Assembly: GCF_050859025.1 (NCBI RefSeq)
Contig: NZ_CP138200.1
Span: forward strand, 930,001 to 994,000
Length of the DNA: 64,000 nucleotides
Direction of reading: 5' to 3'
DNA from: Wukongibacter sp050859025
GTDB lineage: Bacteria; Bacillota; Clostridia; Peptostreptococcales; Caminicellaceae
Below are positions 1-9,203 of the stretch, piece by piece (position 1 is the first letter of the stretch; every line of letters begins with the position of its first letter). The translations under genes were made by a program, and so were the position numbers. Below the pieces are notes generated by a model that searched no databases, was not told the origin of the DNA, and was given only the letters and a program-made list of their open reading frames with translations.

Positions 1-6
1 GCCTAA

Positions 7-1269
7 TTATAAATTTCTTGCAATTAAATCTTCATAGGTTTCTCTTCTAACGGTTAATCTATCCTTACCATCCTTAATCATTACAACAGCTGGTCTTGGG
101 ATTTTATTATAATTACTAGCCATAGAATAATTATATGCACCGGTACTTTTAACAGCTAATATATCACCTGGGCTAAGCTTTGGAACTTGAAGATCCCATA
201 TCAATATATCACCCGACTCACAGCATTTACCTGCAATTGTAACAGTATCAGTTTTTACTTCATTTATTTTATTAGCTATTACAGCTTCATATTTAGCCTG
301 ATAAAGAGCTGTCCTAGGATTATCTGGCATACCCCCATCTACTCCAACATAGGTTCTTACATTTGGAATTTCCTTTATTGACCCTATTGAATATAGGGTT
401 ATGCCAGCTTCTCCAATTATCCATCTGCCTGGTTCAATAATTACCTTAGGTACTAATATATTATTTTTTTCACAAGAATCAATTAAGGCTTCCATTATTG
501 CATCTGTAAAATATCTAAGTGGTTTTGGATTATCTCCATTAGAATAATATATACCAAATCCACCTCCAACATTGAGTTCTTTAGTCTCTAGGCCTATCTC
601 ATCCTCTGTTCTTTTCATTATTGTAACTAGTGTTTCTAATGCCATTAGATGAGAAGTATTTTCTAGCAGCTGAGAACCTACATGGAAGTGAAAGCCCTTA
701 AACTCTACATATTTCATATCCGTGGTTCGTGAGACTGCATCATAAATCATATCATCTGATATAGGTATGCCAAATTTAGAATCTATTTGTCCTGTAGAAA
801 TATATTCATGGGTATGGCTGTCTACTCCTGGAGTAACTCTAAATAATATTTCAACTTTTTTCTTCTTTTCCATTGAAATAGAATTCAATAAATCAAGCTC
901 GTAGAAGTTATCAACAACAATTCTTCCTACATTATTATCCACTGCCATTTCTAGCTCTGTTATGGTTTTATTGTTTCCATGAAAAATCACCTTTTCCATT
1001 GGAAAGCCAGCTTGAATAGCGACATAAAGTTCTCCACCGGACACGACATCAATACCAAGGCCTTCCCTGTCAATAATTTTGCACATTTCCTTATTTAAGA
1101 AGGCCTTGCTAGCATATACGGCTCTTACATTTACATACTTTTCAATGAAATCTTCTTGTATTTCCTTACATTTATCTACTATATGATCTTCAGAGACTAC
1201 ATAAAGGGGAGTCCCATATTTTTCGGCAAGCTTCACAGTATCTACATTATAAAACTCAAAATTTGTCAA
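7..1269 (-). CDS. lysA: Diaminopimelate decarboxylase
   Basis: Catalyses the last step of lysine synthesis, removing CO2 from meso-diaminopimelate, with pyridoxal phosphate in the cytoplasm. At 420 residues it has normal family length. The PLP lysine is K55 in YASKAF; HVGSQ near residue 197, the EPGRW segment near 280 and the CESGD substrate motif near 350 follow in the usual order for a fold-type III decarboxylase (TIM barrel then beta domain). The start has a GGAGGT ribosome site just upstream. It is a single gene at the window edge; its stop is 7 bases from the end, so downstream genes are not visible. I looked for a lysine riboswitch in the 280 bases upstream and did not see one. Family assignment is secure. 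Confidence 0.96.
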   Translation of the reverse strand: MTNFEFYNVDTVKLAEKYGTPLYVVSEDHIVDKCKEIQEDFIEKYVNVRAVYASKAFLNKEMCKIIDREGLGIDVVSGGELYVAIQAGFPMEKVIFHGNNKTITELEMAVDNNVGRIVVDNFYELDLLNSISMEKKKKVEILFRVTPGVDSHTHEYISTGQIDSKFGIPISDDMIYDAVSRTTDMKYVEFKGFHFHVGSQLLENTSHLMALETLVTIMKRTEDEIGLETKELNVGGGFGIYYSNGDNPKPLRYFTDAIMEALIDSCEKNNILVPKVIIEPGRWIIGEAGITLYSIGSIKEIPNVRTYVGVDGGMPDNPRTALYQAKYEAVIANKINEVKTDTVTIAGKCCESGDILIWDLQVPKLSPGDILAVKSTGAYNYSMASNYNKIPRPAVVMIKDGKDRLTVRRETYEDLIARNL

Positions 1270-1610
1270 AACATCATACCTCCAATTAATTGGGACACAT
1301 CATAATATTTCAAAATTCGTCCGCAATTTTCGTAAATTTTATAGTAGATATAAAGCAATTTTTATGCCAAGTGTGAACATATTATTTTTAGCTAATTCTT
1401 GTTAGTAGATTAATAATTATATTCCGTAAAAATGGACAAATATATTGACTATTTATCTATGGATATGAGAAATTGAATACTACAGTATAGTTCGTAAAAA
1501 CGAACTGAATTCCATATATACGTACTATAGTGGTGAGGAGGACATCATATGTTTAATAAAAAAATCTGTAATATTTAAATAGAAATATTCTTATAAATTA
1601 GTATAGGTCA

Positions 1611-1616
1611 TATAAT
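1611..1616 (+). promoter_or_regulatory. Probable -10 element for the small ORF at 1656
   Basis: A TATAAT hexamer lies about 40 bases upstream of the small reading frame; the -35 region is weak. Further upstream there is a hairpin (AGTTCG/CGAACT, about 1488-1506) and a nine-codon frame (1549-1578) behind a very strong GAGGAGG site. So the 700-base gap between lysA and trpA is not empty, but nothing in it matches a known regulatory RNA. Confidence 0.4.
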
Positions 1617-1655
1617 GATAGTGCAAAAGGAAAAACTTATAGGAGGCATATGAAA

Positions 1656-1802
1656 ATGGGTATGGACTCGGATATAACTACTACAGATACCGATGAGAAA
1701 GTGAAAGAAAAATCCAAGTCGGTAAATATTGAAAATATGGTTATATATTCAAGCTATGAAGTGCTTGAAGATGGAACGAGAATTTTTTCAGCAGAGGACT
1801 AA
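1656..1802 (+). CDS. Small hypothetical protein (48 aa)
   Basis: A short acidic, Lys/Glu/Thr-rich frame with no cysteine and no hydrophobic segment, so probably soluble. An AGGAGG site at 1641-1646 sits 9 bases before the ATG at 1656; another in-frame ATG at 1650 is only 3 bases from it and less likely. A TATAAT element precedes it and a strong hairpin follows directly (1806-1844), giving a self-contained transcription unit between two minus-strand genes. I do not recognise the protein. The tail, ending in FSAED, looks ordered, the first half looks flexible. It is real-looking on signals only. Confidence 0.45.
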   Translation: MGMDSDITTTDTDEKVKEKSKSVNIENMVIYSSYEVLEDGTRIFSAED

Positions 1803-1805
1803 AAT

Positions 1806-1969
1806 GGGGCTGTCTCATAAAGGTTTCTTATGAGTTTAGCCCTGGGGGTGTTTCAGAATGAGTGAAGTTCAAGGTTTTGAAATTCAGACGGTTTGGCTAG
1901 TACTAACGTACCTGCCAAGTCGGTGAACATTTCAAATAACGCAGAAATTCGCCATTATGAGACACCCTC
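1806..1969. mobile_element. MITE-like element with inverted ends
   Basis: The ends GGGGCTGTCTCATAA (1806-1820) and TTATGAGACACCCTC (1955-1969) are inverted repeats matching at 13 of 15 positions. TGTCTCA-type ends are, from memory, common in IS1182-family elements of Firmicutes. It has no coding capacity. The left 39 bases also fold as a hairpin (GGGCT...CTCATAA with TTATGAG...AGCCC) that could terminate the small ORF upstream. The interior shares GAAGTTCAAGG and AGAAATTCG with the element at 49077. No clear target-site duplication was seen. Confidence 0.5.
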
Positions 1970-1981
1970 ATTAGAGTTAAA

Positions 1982-2770
1982 CTAAAGGGAGCTTCTTAAC
2001 CTGCTTGTAAAATCAAAAACATCATCTATAATGCTATTCCTTTCTATACCATTTTCAATTTTTTCTACAATAGCACTTCCAATAATTAGACCATCGGCAA
2101 AATCCTTAAGCTTTTCTACCGCTCTTTTATTAGAAATACCAAAACCGATAGCAGTAGGAGTATCGGTATACATCCTTACCTTACTAATAAAACTTTCCAG
2201 GTCTGAATCGAAGTTATCCCTTTTACCTGTTACACCAGAGGAGGAGATACAGTAGACAAAACCTTTGGAATCCTTAACAATCTCCTTAATTCTATCATCG
2301 GAGGTAGGGGCAACAATAGGGATTAAATCTAAAGGATAGTCCTTCATAATCTCTATTAACTCCTGCCTTTCTTCAAGTGGCAAATCAGGAATAATTAATC
2401 CATCTATCAAACCATCACATTTATCAAGAAAGCTTTTGATTCCATATTTAAATATAGAATTATAATAAATCAATAATGCTAAAGGAATATGGGTTTTAGA
2501 TCTTAATCCATGAAGCATATTGAAAAATGAGTCGATGGTAGTTCCAGCCCTTAAAGCTCTTTTAGAGGCTTTCTGAATTATAGGTCCATCGGCAAGGGGA
2601 TCGGAATAGGGGATTCCAAGCTCAATTATATCAGCTCCAGCCCTTTCCATTGCTAGAACCAAATCCATTGTAGTCCTTAAGGTGGGATCGCCACAGGTAA
2701 CATAGGTTATTAAAGCCTTTCTGTTATTAGATTTCAATTCACTGAACTTTTTCGTAATTCTACTTTTCAT
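1982..2770 (-). CDS. trpA: Tryptophan synthase alpha subunit
   Basis: Cleaves indole-3-glycerol phosphate to indole and glyceraldehyde 3-phosphate; the indole tunnels to TrpB. At 262 residues it has normal length. The catalytic Glu50 (in IIELGIPYSDP) and Asp61 are present, as is the phosphate-binding end (GFGISNK, GLIIGSAIV). It is the last gene of the trp operon and its ATG overlaps the trpB stop by one base (ATGATG/TAATG type coupling at 2770). The plus-strand end of the MITE-like repeat lies just beyond its stop. Confidence 0.97.
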   Translation of the reverse strand: MKSRITKKFSELKSNNRKALITYVTCGDPTLRTTMDLVLAMERAGADIIELGIPYSDPLADGPIIQKASKRALRAGTTIDSFFNMLHGLRSKTHIPLALLIYYNSIFKYGIKSFLDKCDGLIDGLIIPDLPLEERQELIEIMKDYPLDLIPIVAPTSDDRIKEIVKDSKGFVYCISSSGVTGKRDNFDSDLESFISKVRMYTDTPTAIGFGISNKRAVEKLKDFADGLIIGSAIVEKIENGIERNSIIDDVFDFTSRLRSSL

Positions 2771-3957
2771 TATATTACACCTCCGTACTCAGATATGGTA
2801 TGAATATCCTTATCTCCTCTACCAGATAAATTGACAACTATGATATCATTCTCCTTGGTTCTTGGTGCTAGCTTAAACAGGTAGGCTATAGCATGAGAGC
2901 TTTCTAAAGCTGGAATTATACCTTCTACTTGAGTTAAGAGTTTAAAGGCATTTACAGCTTCATCGTCAGTAATAGCAACGTATTTTGCCTTGCCAGTGGA
3001 GTGAAGATAGGCATGTTCTGGACCTATACCAGGATAATCTAAACCTGCTGAAATAGAATGTACAGGATTAATTTGACCATATTCATCCTGTAATAGATAG
3101 GTCATCATTCCATGTATAACACCGATAGATCCCTTAGTAATAGTCGCAGCATGTTTGTCTGTATCTATTCCTAATCCTGCTGCTTCAACACCATATAGGT
3201 TTATATTTTTTTCATTAGAAAAGGGATAAAATAGACCCATTGCATTACTACCTCCACCGACACATGCTATTAAGTAATCAGGAAGTCTGTTTTCCTTTTC
3301 CATAATCTGCTCCTTTACCTCATCGCCAATGATTCTTTGAAAATCTCTTACCATAGTAGGGTAGGGATGGGGACCGACAACAGAACCTATTACGTAAAAG
3401 GTGTCAGCAACATTTGTAACCCAATCTCTTATAGCTTCATTTGTAGCATCCTTTAAGGTTGCAGTTCCAGAAGTGACTGTATTGACCTTGGCTCCTAACA
3501 TTTTCATCTTATATACATTTAAGGACTGCCTTTTAATATCTTCTTCTCCCATATATACTTCACAATCAATACCAAACATTGCACAAACAGTTGCAGTTGC
3601 CACACCGTGTTGACCAGCTCCAGTTTCAGCAATAATACGCTGCTTTTTCATTCTTTTTGCCAAGAGTACCTGTCCTATAACATTATTGATTTTATGGGCT
3701 CCCGTATGATTCAGATCCTCTCTCTTTAAATAAATCCTTCCACCACCCAGTTTTTTAGTAAGATTTTCAGCATAATACAGTGGAGTAGGTCGTCCTGAAT
3801 ATTCCCTTACGTAGTAGCGATATAATTTAAGGAACTCTTTATCTTCTTTAGCCTTTAAGTACTCTCCTTCTAGTTCTATTAAAGCATTCATTAAGGTTTC
3901 AGGGACAAACTGACCTCCAAACCTTCCAAATCTTTTAGGTATACATCCTGTATTCAT
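2770..3957 (-). CDS. trpB: Tryptophan synthase beta subunit
   Basis: PLP enzyme that joins indole and serine to make tryptophan. The 395-residue length is typical of TrpB1. The Schiff-base lysine is K89 in HTGAHKIN; the phosphate-binding GGGSNAMG loop is near 236, and the AETGAGQHG active-site segment is intact. It partners TrpA encoded directly downstream. The start overlaps the trpF stop by 4 bases, so translation is coupled. Confidence 0.98.
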   Translation of the reverse strand: MNTGCIPKRFGRFGGQFVPETLMNALIELEGEYLKAKEDKEFLKLYRYYVREYSGRPTPLYYAENLTKKLGGGRIYLKREDLNHTGAHKINNVIGQVLLAKRMKKQRIIAETGAGQHGVATATVCAMFGIDCEVYMGEEDIKRQSLNVYKMKMLGAKVNTVTSGTATLKDATNEAIRDWVTNVADTFYVIGSVVGPHPYPTMVRDFQRIIGDEVKEQIMEKENRLPDYLIACVGGGSNAMGLFYPFSNEKNINLYGVEAAGLGIDTDKHAATITKGSIGVIHGMMTYLLQDEYGQINPVHSISAGLDYPGIGPEHAYLHSTGKAKYVAITDDEAVNAFKLLTQVEGIIPALESSHAIAYLFKLAPRTKENDIIVVNLSGRGDKDIHTISEYGGVI

Positions 3958-4562
3958 ATTATTTTTCTCACCCTTTCAATAAATTTTTTCATTTTACTAA
4001 AGTCTTTAAAGCCATTTGTTTCAACTCCGCTGCTTACGTCAACAATATTTGGTTTTACAGAATCAATAGCCATATCTATGTTATCTTCTAAAAGACCACC
4101 AGCTAGAATAATAAATTTTTTCTTACTGACCTCGGAAGCCAAATCCCAGTTAAAGGCCTCACCAGTCCCACCATAGGTTCCCTTAACATAGGTGTCTAAT
4201 AGGTATCCATTTGTATAATACTGATCCAGTTCTTTCAGGCTGTCTCTATTTTTTACTCTAAACGCCTTCCAAAGCTCTTTATCAAATACGCTACAATATT
4301 CTGGGGTTTCATCACCGTGAAGCTGAAGAATATCGAGATTACAAAAACTAGATATTTCTTTAACCTTATAAATAGGAGTATTTAAAAAGACACCAACGGT
4401 CTTGATAGAGCTATCAAGGTAATCAATTAACTTCTTAGCCTTATACATATCTATCTGACGCTTACTTTTTGCAAAAACAAATCCTACATAATCAGGTTTA
4501 AGTTCATTAGCATAAAATATGTCTTCCTTACGCTTTAGACCACATACTTTAACCTTAGTCAA
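3954..4562 (-). CDS. trpF: Phosphoribosylanthranilate isomerase
   Basis: Amadori rearrangement of phosphoribosylanthranilate, a single-domain TIM barrel. I place the start at the TTG at 4562: it lies right behind the trpC stop, has a GGGGTGAG site 5 or so bases upstream, and gives MTKVKVCGLK, where the catalytic Cys of KVCGL takes its normal place. An ATG at 4595 would add 11 residues unlike the family. Asp in the LLDTY segment is the expected general acid. Monofunctional, not fused with TrpC. Confidence 0.93.
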   Translation of the reverse strand: MTKVKVCGLKRKEDIFYANELKPDYVGFVFAKSKRQIDMYKAKKLIDYLDSSIKTVGVFLNTPIYKVKEISSFCNLDILQLHGDETPEYCSVFDKELWKAFRVKNRDSLKELDQYYTNGYLLDTYVKGTYGGTGEAFNWDLASEVSKKKFIILAGGLLEDNIDMAIDSVKPNIVDVSSGVETNGFKDFSKMKKFIERVRKII

Positions 4563-4563
4563 T

Positions 4564-5340
4564 TTACTCACCCCTAAGCTCCTTAAATTTATCATTTATA
4601 GACTTTGTTCTCATAAGGCTTTCGCCAACAAGAACACCCTTTACACCGAGACCTTGTAGAAATTCCATGTCGGATTTAGTATTGATACCGCTTTCACTAA
4701 TAACTATCTTAGACTTAGGTATATACTTTATGAGATTTTCAGTTACAGTTAAATTTGTTTTAAAGGTCTTTAGATCTCTATTATTAATGCCTATAATCTC
4801 TGAATCAGTTTCTAATGCCATTTCAAGCTCCGATTCATTATGGACCTCTACTAGGCATTCAAGCTCAAGGCTTTTGGCTATATTTTTAAATTCCACTAAT
4901 TGCTTCTTAGATAGAATAGAAACAATAAGAAGTATAGCATCGGCTCCCAAAAGCCTTGATTGGTATATTTGATAGGGATCAATGATGAAATCCTTTCTAA
5001 GCAGGGGAACAGAGGTAATGCTTCTAACCAAATTTAGATAATCATTGTTTCCTTGAAAAAACCTATCTTCAGTTAGTACTGATATTGCATCAGCCCTATT
5101 AGCGCTATAGCTTTTAGCTATATCCAAAGGACTGAAATCCTTCTTTATTACACCTTTAGAAGGAGAAGCCTTCTTTACCTCTGCAATTATGCTAAGACCT
5201 TTCTTATTTGCAAAGGCCTTTTTAAAGCTTCTTGTATAATTACTAGTATCTATTGATGAAAGGACCCTATCAATCGAAAAGCTCTTTTTTTCTTTTTCAA
5301 TTTTTATTCTCTTATAAGAAACTATTTTTTCTAAAATCAT
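4564..5340 (-). CDS. trpC: Indole-3-glycerol phosphate synthase
   Basis: Closes the indole ring from CdRP with loss of CO2. 258 residues, the usual monofunctional length. The IIAEVKKASPSKG segment (catalytic Glu and Lys near residues 53-56), LLRKDFI, the EVHNE segment and GVLVGESLM phosphate site are all present. The start overlaps the trpD stop by 4 bases. Confidence 0.97.
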   Translation of the reverse strand: MILEKIVSYKRIKIEKEKKSFSIDRVLSSIDTSNYTRSFKKAFANKKGLSIIAEVKKASPSKGVIKKDFSPLDIAKSYSANRADAISVLTEDRFFQGNNDYLNLVRSITSVPLLRKDFIIDPYQIYQSRLLGADAILLIVSILSKKQLVEFKNIAKSLELECLVEVHNESELEMALETDSEIIGINNRDLKTFKTNLTVTENLIKYIPKSKIVISESGINTKSDMEFLQGLGVKGVLVGESLMRTKSINDKFKELRGE

Positions 5341-6356
5341 ACTGCCAGCTCCTGACTAACATTAATAAATTGATTTAGTTTTTTTAATGCAAGACCTTCA
5401 TCTATTGTTCTTTGGGATTGTGCTATGCCTTCAGCCAATGAATCTGCTTTGCCTCCAACATACAAGGCCGCTCCAGCGTTAAGCAAGGTTATATCCCTTC
5501 TTACTCCCCTTTCTCCATTTAAGATGCTTAGTAAAATATTAGCATTTTCTTTGGGATATCCCCCCACTAAATCTTCTGTTTTACCTAGTATAAATCCATA
5601 ATCTTTAGGATCAATGTAGTAGTTTGATATTTTATTGTCCCTTATTTCAGATACCTTTGTTTTAGTAGTTATGGTGATTTCGTCGAGTCCATCCAGACCG
5701 TGTACTACCATTGCTCTCCTTGAGCCTAGATTTTTCAAAACACCTGCAATTGGTTCTGTGAGATTTTCTTCAAATACTCCTAAAAGCTGATTTTTTGCCA
5801 TTGCTGGATTTGTAAGAGGACCGAGGATGTTAAAGATAGTTCTAATACCTAGTTCACGTCTAGGTGTTATTACATTCTTCATGGCTTTATGAAATCTAGG
5901 AGCAAACATAAAGCCTATGTTAATATCATTTACACATTTCTTAACCATCTCAGGTGTAAGATCAATTTTAACTCCAAGGATTTCTAATACATCCGCACTT
6001 CCACATCTACTTGAAACTGAACGGTTACCGTGTTTTAATACCTTGACACCGGCAGCTGCTGATATTATTGCAACTAATGTAGAAATATTGAAGGTATTAG
6101 CTCCATCTCCACCGGTTCCGACGGGATCTACTGCATATTCATCTTCTATCTCTACCTTGAGAGCCTTTGATCTCATTACCTTGGCTCCACCAGTGATTTC
6201 ATCAATGGTTTCCCCCTTCATACGTAGGGCGGTCAAAAAACTGCCTATTTGGGAGTTCGGAGCATCGCCATCCATAATAATATTCATAGCCTGTATCATT
6301 TCGTTTTCAGTTAGGTTTTCTTTATTTATTAATTTTGTTATCGCGAATCTAAGCAT
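5337..6356 (-). CDS. trpD: Anthranilate phosphoribosyltransferase
   Basis: Transfers phosphoribose from PRPP to anthranilate. 339 residues. The PRPP loop GTGGDGANTFN (near 82-92) and the KHGNRS and RRELGIRTIFN motifs are intact. It is separate from the amidotransferase domain, unlike the fused enterobacterial TrpGD. A 71-base gap, the largest inside the operon, separates it from trpG; a GGAGG-type site precedes the ATG. Confidence 0.97.
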   Translation of the reverse strand: MLRFAITKLINKENLTENEMIQAMNIIMDGDAPNSQIGSFLTALRMKGETIDEITGGAKVMRSKALKVEIEDEYAVDPVGTGGDGANTFNISTLVAIISAAAGVKVLKHGNRSVSSRCGSADVLEILGVKIDLTPEMVKKCVNDINIGFMFAPRFHKAMKNVITPRRELGIRTIFNILGPLTNPAMAKNQLLGVFEENLTEPIAGVLKNLGSRRAMVVHGLDGLDEITITTKTKVSEIRDNKISNYYIDPKDYGFILGKTEDLVGGYPKENANILLSILNGERGVRRDITLLNAGAALYVGGKADSLAEGIAQSQRTIDEGLALKKLNQFINVSQELAV

Positions 6357-6427
6357 TTGAGGACCTCCTATATTTATAGATTAATTAATCTCTTGTGATA
6401 GAAAAAAATATATCCAAAATCCACGGA

Positions 6428-7009
6428 TTAGGAACTAACCGATGTTGTTAATTCTAGAAAATTCCTTATTATCTGTTTTCCGTTACATGTGGCAATTGCT
6501 TCGGGGTGAAACTGTACTCCAAATATAGGATGCTTTTTATGCATAAGGGCCATTATTTCACCACCATTGGTCTTAGCCGTAAATGATAGTTCATTGGATA
6601 GGGAGTCTTTATCAACTATTAAGGAGTGATATCTTGTGACCTTCAAGGGGTTTTCTATTCCTTTGAATATACCCATTCCATCATGATAAATCATAGATGT
6701 TTTACCATGAACAAGCTCTTTAGCCTTTACAACTTTACATCCATAGACTTCTCCTATCGTTTGATGTCCCAGACAAACTCCGAGAATAGGAATTTTGCTT
6801 CCAAATTCCTTGATGATATCCTTTGATATTCCTGAATCCTTGGGGGTACCGGGGCCTGGAGAAATGATTATATGGGATATATCCATTTCTTTTAGCTCCT
6901 TTATTGTAATCCTATCGTTTCTAAAGACCTTGATATTTGGATTGATCTCACCAACATATTGATAAAGATTGTAGGTGAAGGAATCGTAGTTATCTATTAT
7001 TAATATCAT
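6428..7009 (-). CDS. trpG: Anthranilate synthase glutamine amidotransferase subunit
   Basis: Class I glutaminase that feeds ammonia to TrpE. The triad is visible: Cys79 in GVCLGHQ, His168 and Glu170 in FHPEA; the oxyanion strand SPGPGTP is at 50-56. At 193 residues it is a free-standing subunit. In some Firmicutes this subunit is shared with aminodeoxychorismate synthase (PabA); no pabB or pabC is adjacent here, so the trp role is the simple reading. Its start overlaps the trpE end by 20 bases. Confidence 0.95.
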   Translation of the reverse strand: MILIIDNYDSFTYNLYQYVGEINPNIKVFRNDRITIKELKEMDISHIIISPGPGTPKDSGISKDIIKEFGSKIPILGVCLGHQTIGEVYGCKVVKAKELVHGKTSMIYHDGMGIFKGIENPLKVTRYHSLIVDKDSLSNELSFTAKTNGGEIMALMHKKHPIFGVQFHPEAIATCNGKQIIRNFLELTTSVSS

Positions 7010-8477
7010 ATAAATCCTCCTCAGCTATTCTTATTGCTTCCATGAGTCCCCTTGCCTTTCTAAGGGTTTCAAGATATTCACTCTCAGGGTCTGAATCAGC
7101 AACAATTCCAGCACCAGCTTGAATATAGGCTTTATTATCCTTAAATACGATTGTTCTAATGGTAATACATGTATCCATATTTCCATTAAAGCCTATACAA
7201 CCTACTGCCCCTGCATATACACCTCTTTTATTATTTTCGAGTTCATCAATAATCTCCATTGCCCGTATTTTGGGAGCTCCTGAAACTGTACCAGCCGGTA
7301 AGCAGGATACTAGAGAGTCAAATCTGTCATAAGCTTCATTAAGTTTTCCTACGACATTAGATACTATATGCATGACATGGGAGTATCTTTGTATTTCCAT
7401 ATAATTTGTCAGCTTTACAGTTCCAAACTTAGATACCTTACCAATATCGTTTCTAGCCAAATCTACCAACATTAAATGCTCCGCAAGCTCCTTTTCATCA
7501 TTTAGGAGATCATTTGCTAGATTAATATCTTCTTCAGGTGTTTTTCCCCTAGGTCTTGTTCCTGCAATGGGACAAGTTTCAATTATACCTTCCTTAACCT
7601 TGCAAAGCATCTCTGGCGAAGAACCAACTAAGTTGTATTCCTCAAAATCTATATAGAACATATAGGGTGAAGGATTTATATTTCTTAGAGTTTGATAAAC
7701 ATCAAGAGGATTAATACTTGTTTCGATCTCTAATCTTTGAGATAAAACTACTTGGAAAATATCTCCTGAAGCTATATATTCCTTGGCCTGCAGAACCTTA
7801 TCTATAAAGCCTTCTTTAGTTTCGTTACTGACATAGCTAAATTTTAGAGGTTTGGTTTTTCTGTTGTTATCTAAGATATAGTCATCCTGGGAAAGCTCAG
7901 CCACTATATTTTGCAACCTATATGATAATATTTCATTGCTTTTTTCAGTATCAGATGATAAGGGAATATTAAAAACAATTATTATCTTTTCTTTTAAGTG
8001 GTCATAAATAATTATCTCTTCCATAAATAAAAGGTGCATGTCAGGCATTTCCATATAGTCAGGATTTATCTTATTAAGATTTTCATAGCCTCTTATTATA
8101 TCGTAGCCAATATAGCCAACTGCCCCTCCAATAAAATCAGGCATATCATCTATAAAAGGCATTTCATATTTTGTTACTAGGTTATTTACAATGGCTAAGG
8201 GGCTTCCAATTTTTTCAATGATTTCATCTTTCTTGTATATAGAGACCTTATTACCACAGCCTTTAACCTCGATAAATGGTTTTCTTCCAATATAGGAATA
8301 GCGCCCCCATTTATCTACAGTTTCAGCACTTTCCAAAAGGTAGCTTTTTCCCTTATTGCATAGTTTTCTAAATAATGAGACTGGAGTTTCGATTATTTCT
8401 TTGATTTCAGCAGAAGCAACAAATAAGCTTGGGGATTTAAATATTTCCTTTATATTTTCAAAACGATTATAAGACAA
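6990..8477 (-). CDS. trpE: Anthranilate synthase component I
   Basis: Converts chorismate to anthranilate. 495 residues. The N-terminal LLES motif (in KSYLLESAE, about residue 46) is the tryptophan feedback site, so the enzyme is probably inhibited by its end product. The chorismate-binding domain carries GTVSGAPKIRAME and AGAGIVADSDP. First gene of the operon, with an AGGAGG-type site behind the second T-box terminator; 495 residues and LLES separate it from PabB. Confidence 0.97.
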   Translation of the reverse strand: MSYNRFENIKEIFKSPSLFVASAEIKEIIETPVSLFRKLCNKGKSYLLESAETVDKWGRYSYIGRKPFIEVKGCGNKVSIYKKDEIIEKIGSPLAIVNNLVTKYEMPFIDDMPDFIGGAVGYIGYDIIRGYENLNKINPDYMEMPDMHLLFMEEIIIYDHLKEKIIIVFNIPLSSDTEKSNEILSYRLQNIVAELSQDDYILDNNRKTKPLKFSYVSNETKEGFIDKVLQAKEYIASGDIFQVVLSQRLEIETSINPLDVYQTLRNINPSPYMFYIDFEEYNLVGSSPEMLCKVKEGIIETCPIAGTRPRGKTPEEDINLANDLLNDEKELAEHLMLVDLARNDIGKVSKFGTVKLTNYMEIQRYSHVMHIVSNVVGKLNEAYDRFDSLVSCLPAGTVSGAPKIRAMEIIDELENNKRGVYAGAVGCIGFNGNMDTCITIRTIVFKDNKAYIQAGAGIVADSDPESEYLETLRKARGLMEAIRIAEEDLYDINNR

Positions 8478-8499
8478 GGTACTTCCTCCTTTTTTTTAT

Positions 8500-8690
8500 A
8501 ATAAAAAAAGACATCACATCCCCTGAAAAGGGACGAAATGTCTATGGTTTCGCGGTACCACCCTAATTAGATAAGTTATAATTCTACTATAGGCTTTAAG
8601 CTCCAAGTATTTGAGATCATTCACTAAGGTAAAATGCATATAATTGAGAGAATGACCGAATAACTTGAAAGATATAATAAGAAACTTGCA
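8500..8690 (-). promoter_or_regulatory. Second (proximal) T-box leader of the trp operon, short form
   Basis: The T-box motif GGTGGTACCGCG (8551-8562 on the complement) is followed by a terminator stem (GACATTTCGTCCC with GGGGATGTGATGTC) and a run of seven T. Only about 125 bases separate the first terminator from this motif, too few for the usual Stem I. A simple stem (CAAGT...GGTCATT with AATGATC...ACTTG, 8604-8672) may replace it. A possible TGG specifier is at 8603-8605, but the loop context is not classical. Confidence 0.75.
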
Positions 8691-8985
8691 ACAAAAAAAG
8701 CATTACATCCCAATATACAGGACGAAATGCTTATATTCCGTGTTGCCACCTATTTTAGATAGAATTATCTATCTCACTCTTTCAGATACGGAAACAGTAC
8801 TTTGCTATTTCGATATCCTGTCTTTGTAACGTAAGACCAACGGCTAGTGATACTCTCAGTAGATTTCACACTGCTCCTCATAGAACCATTCAATAGGTAA
8901 TCCACGTCGGGCTTCCACCATTTCCGACTCGCTATAGCTTTTTGTCCTATCTACTATTTCCACTCATAGAATTTAATGATATTAT
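8690..8985 (-). promoter_or_regulatory. First (distal) T-box leader, tryptophan specifier
   Basis: A full-length T-box. Stem I with the AGTCGGAAATGGTGGAAGC-type arm, a likely TGG specifier inside GAATGGTTC (8883-8891, codon at 8886-8888), the T-box motif AGGTGGCAACACGG (8738-8751) and a terminator stem (AGCATTTCGTCC with GGGATGTAATGCT) with a T run at 8693-8700 are all visible. It should read uncharged tRNA-Trp and let transcription continue into the second T-box and trpE. Confidence 0.9.
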
Positions 8986-9100
8986 TTTTATAACACATAG
9001 GGAATTATATTGGACCTTTAAAGACTATGGATAAATAGAATTTCCGTTATGTGCTTCAAAAAAGTTAACCCTAAAAATCTTTAGAAAAGACTTTTTTAGA

Positions 9101-9129
9101 ATTATAATATCAAGTAAGGGTTTTGTCAA
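9101..9129 (-). promoter_or_regulatory. Sigma-A promoter of the trp operon
   Basis: On the complement, TTGACA (9124-9129) and TATAAT (9101-9106) are separated by exactly 17 bases: a perfect consensus promoter. It implies a leader of about 600 bases before trpE, which holds both T-boxes. Confidence 0.9.
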
Positions 9130-9203
9130 CAATATAAAAGTATTTTTATGGAATTAATTTTTTATATATAGAAAAATTGAATAATTAAGACGGAGGTAAT
9201 TTG

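Noticed and set aside
1270..1550. Lysine riboswitch before lysA
   Set aside because: The leader on the minus strand lacks the conserved five-helix junction sequences; nothing beyond a ribosome site was seen.
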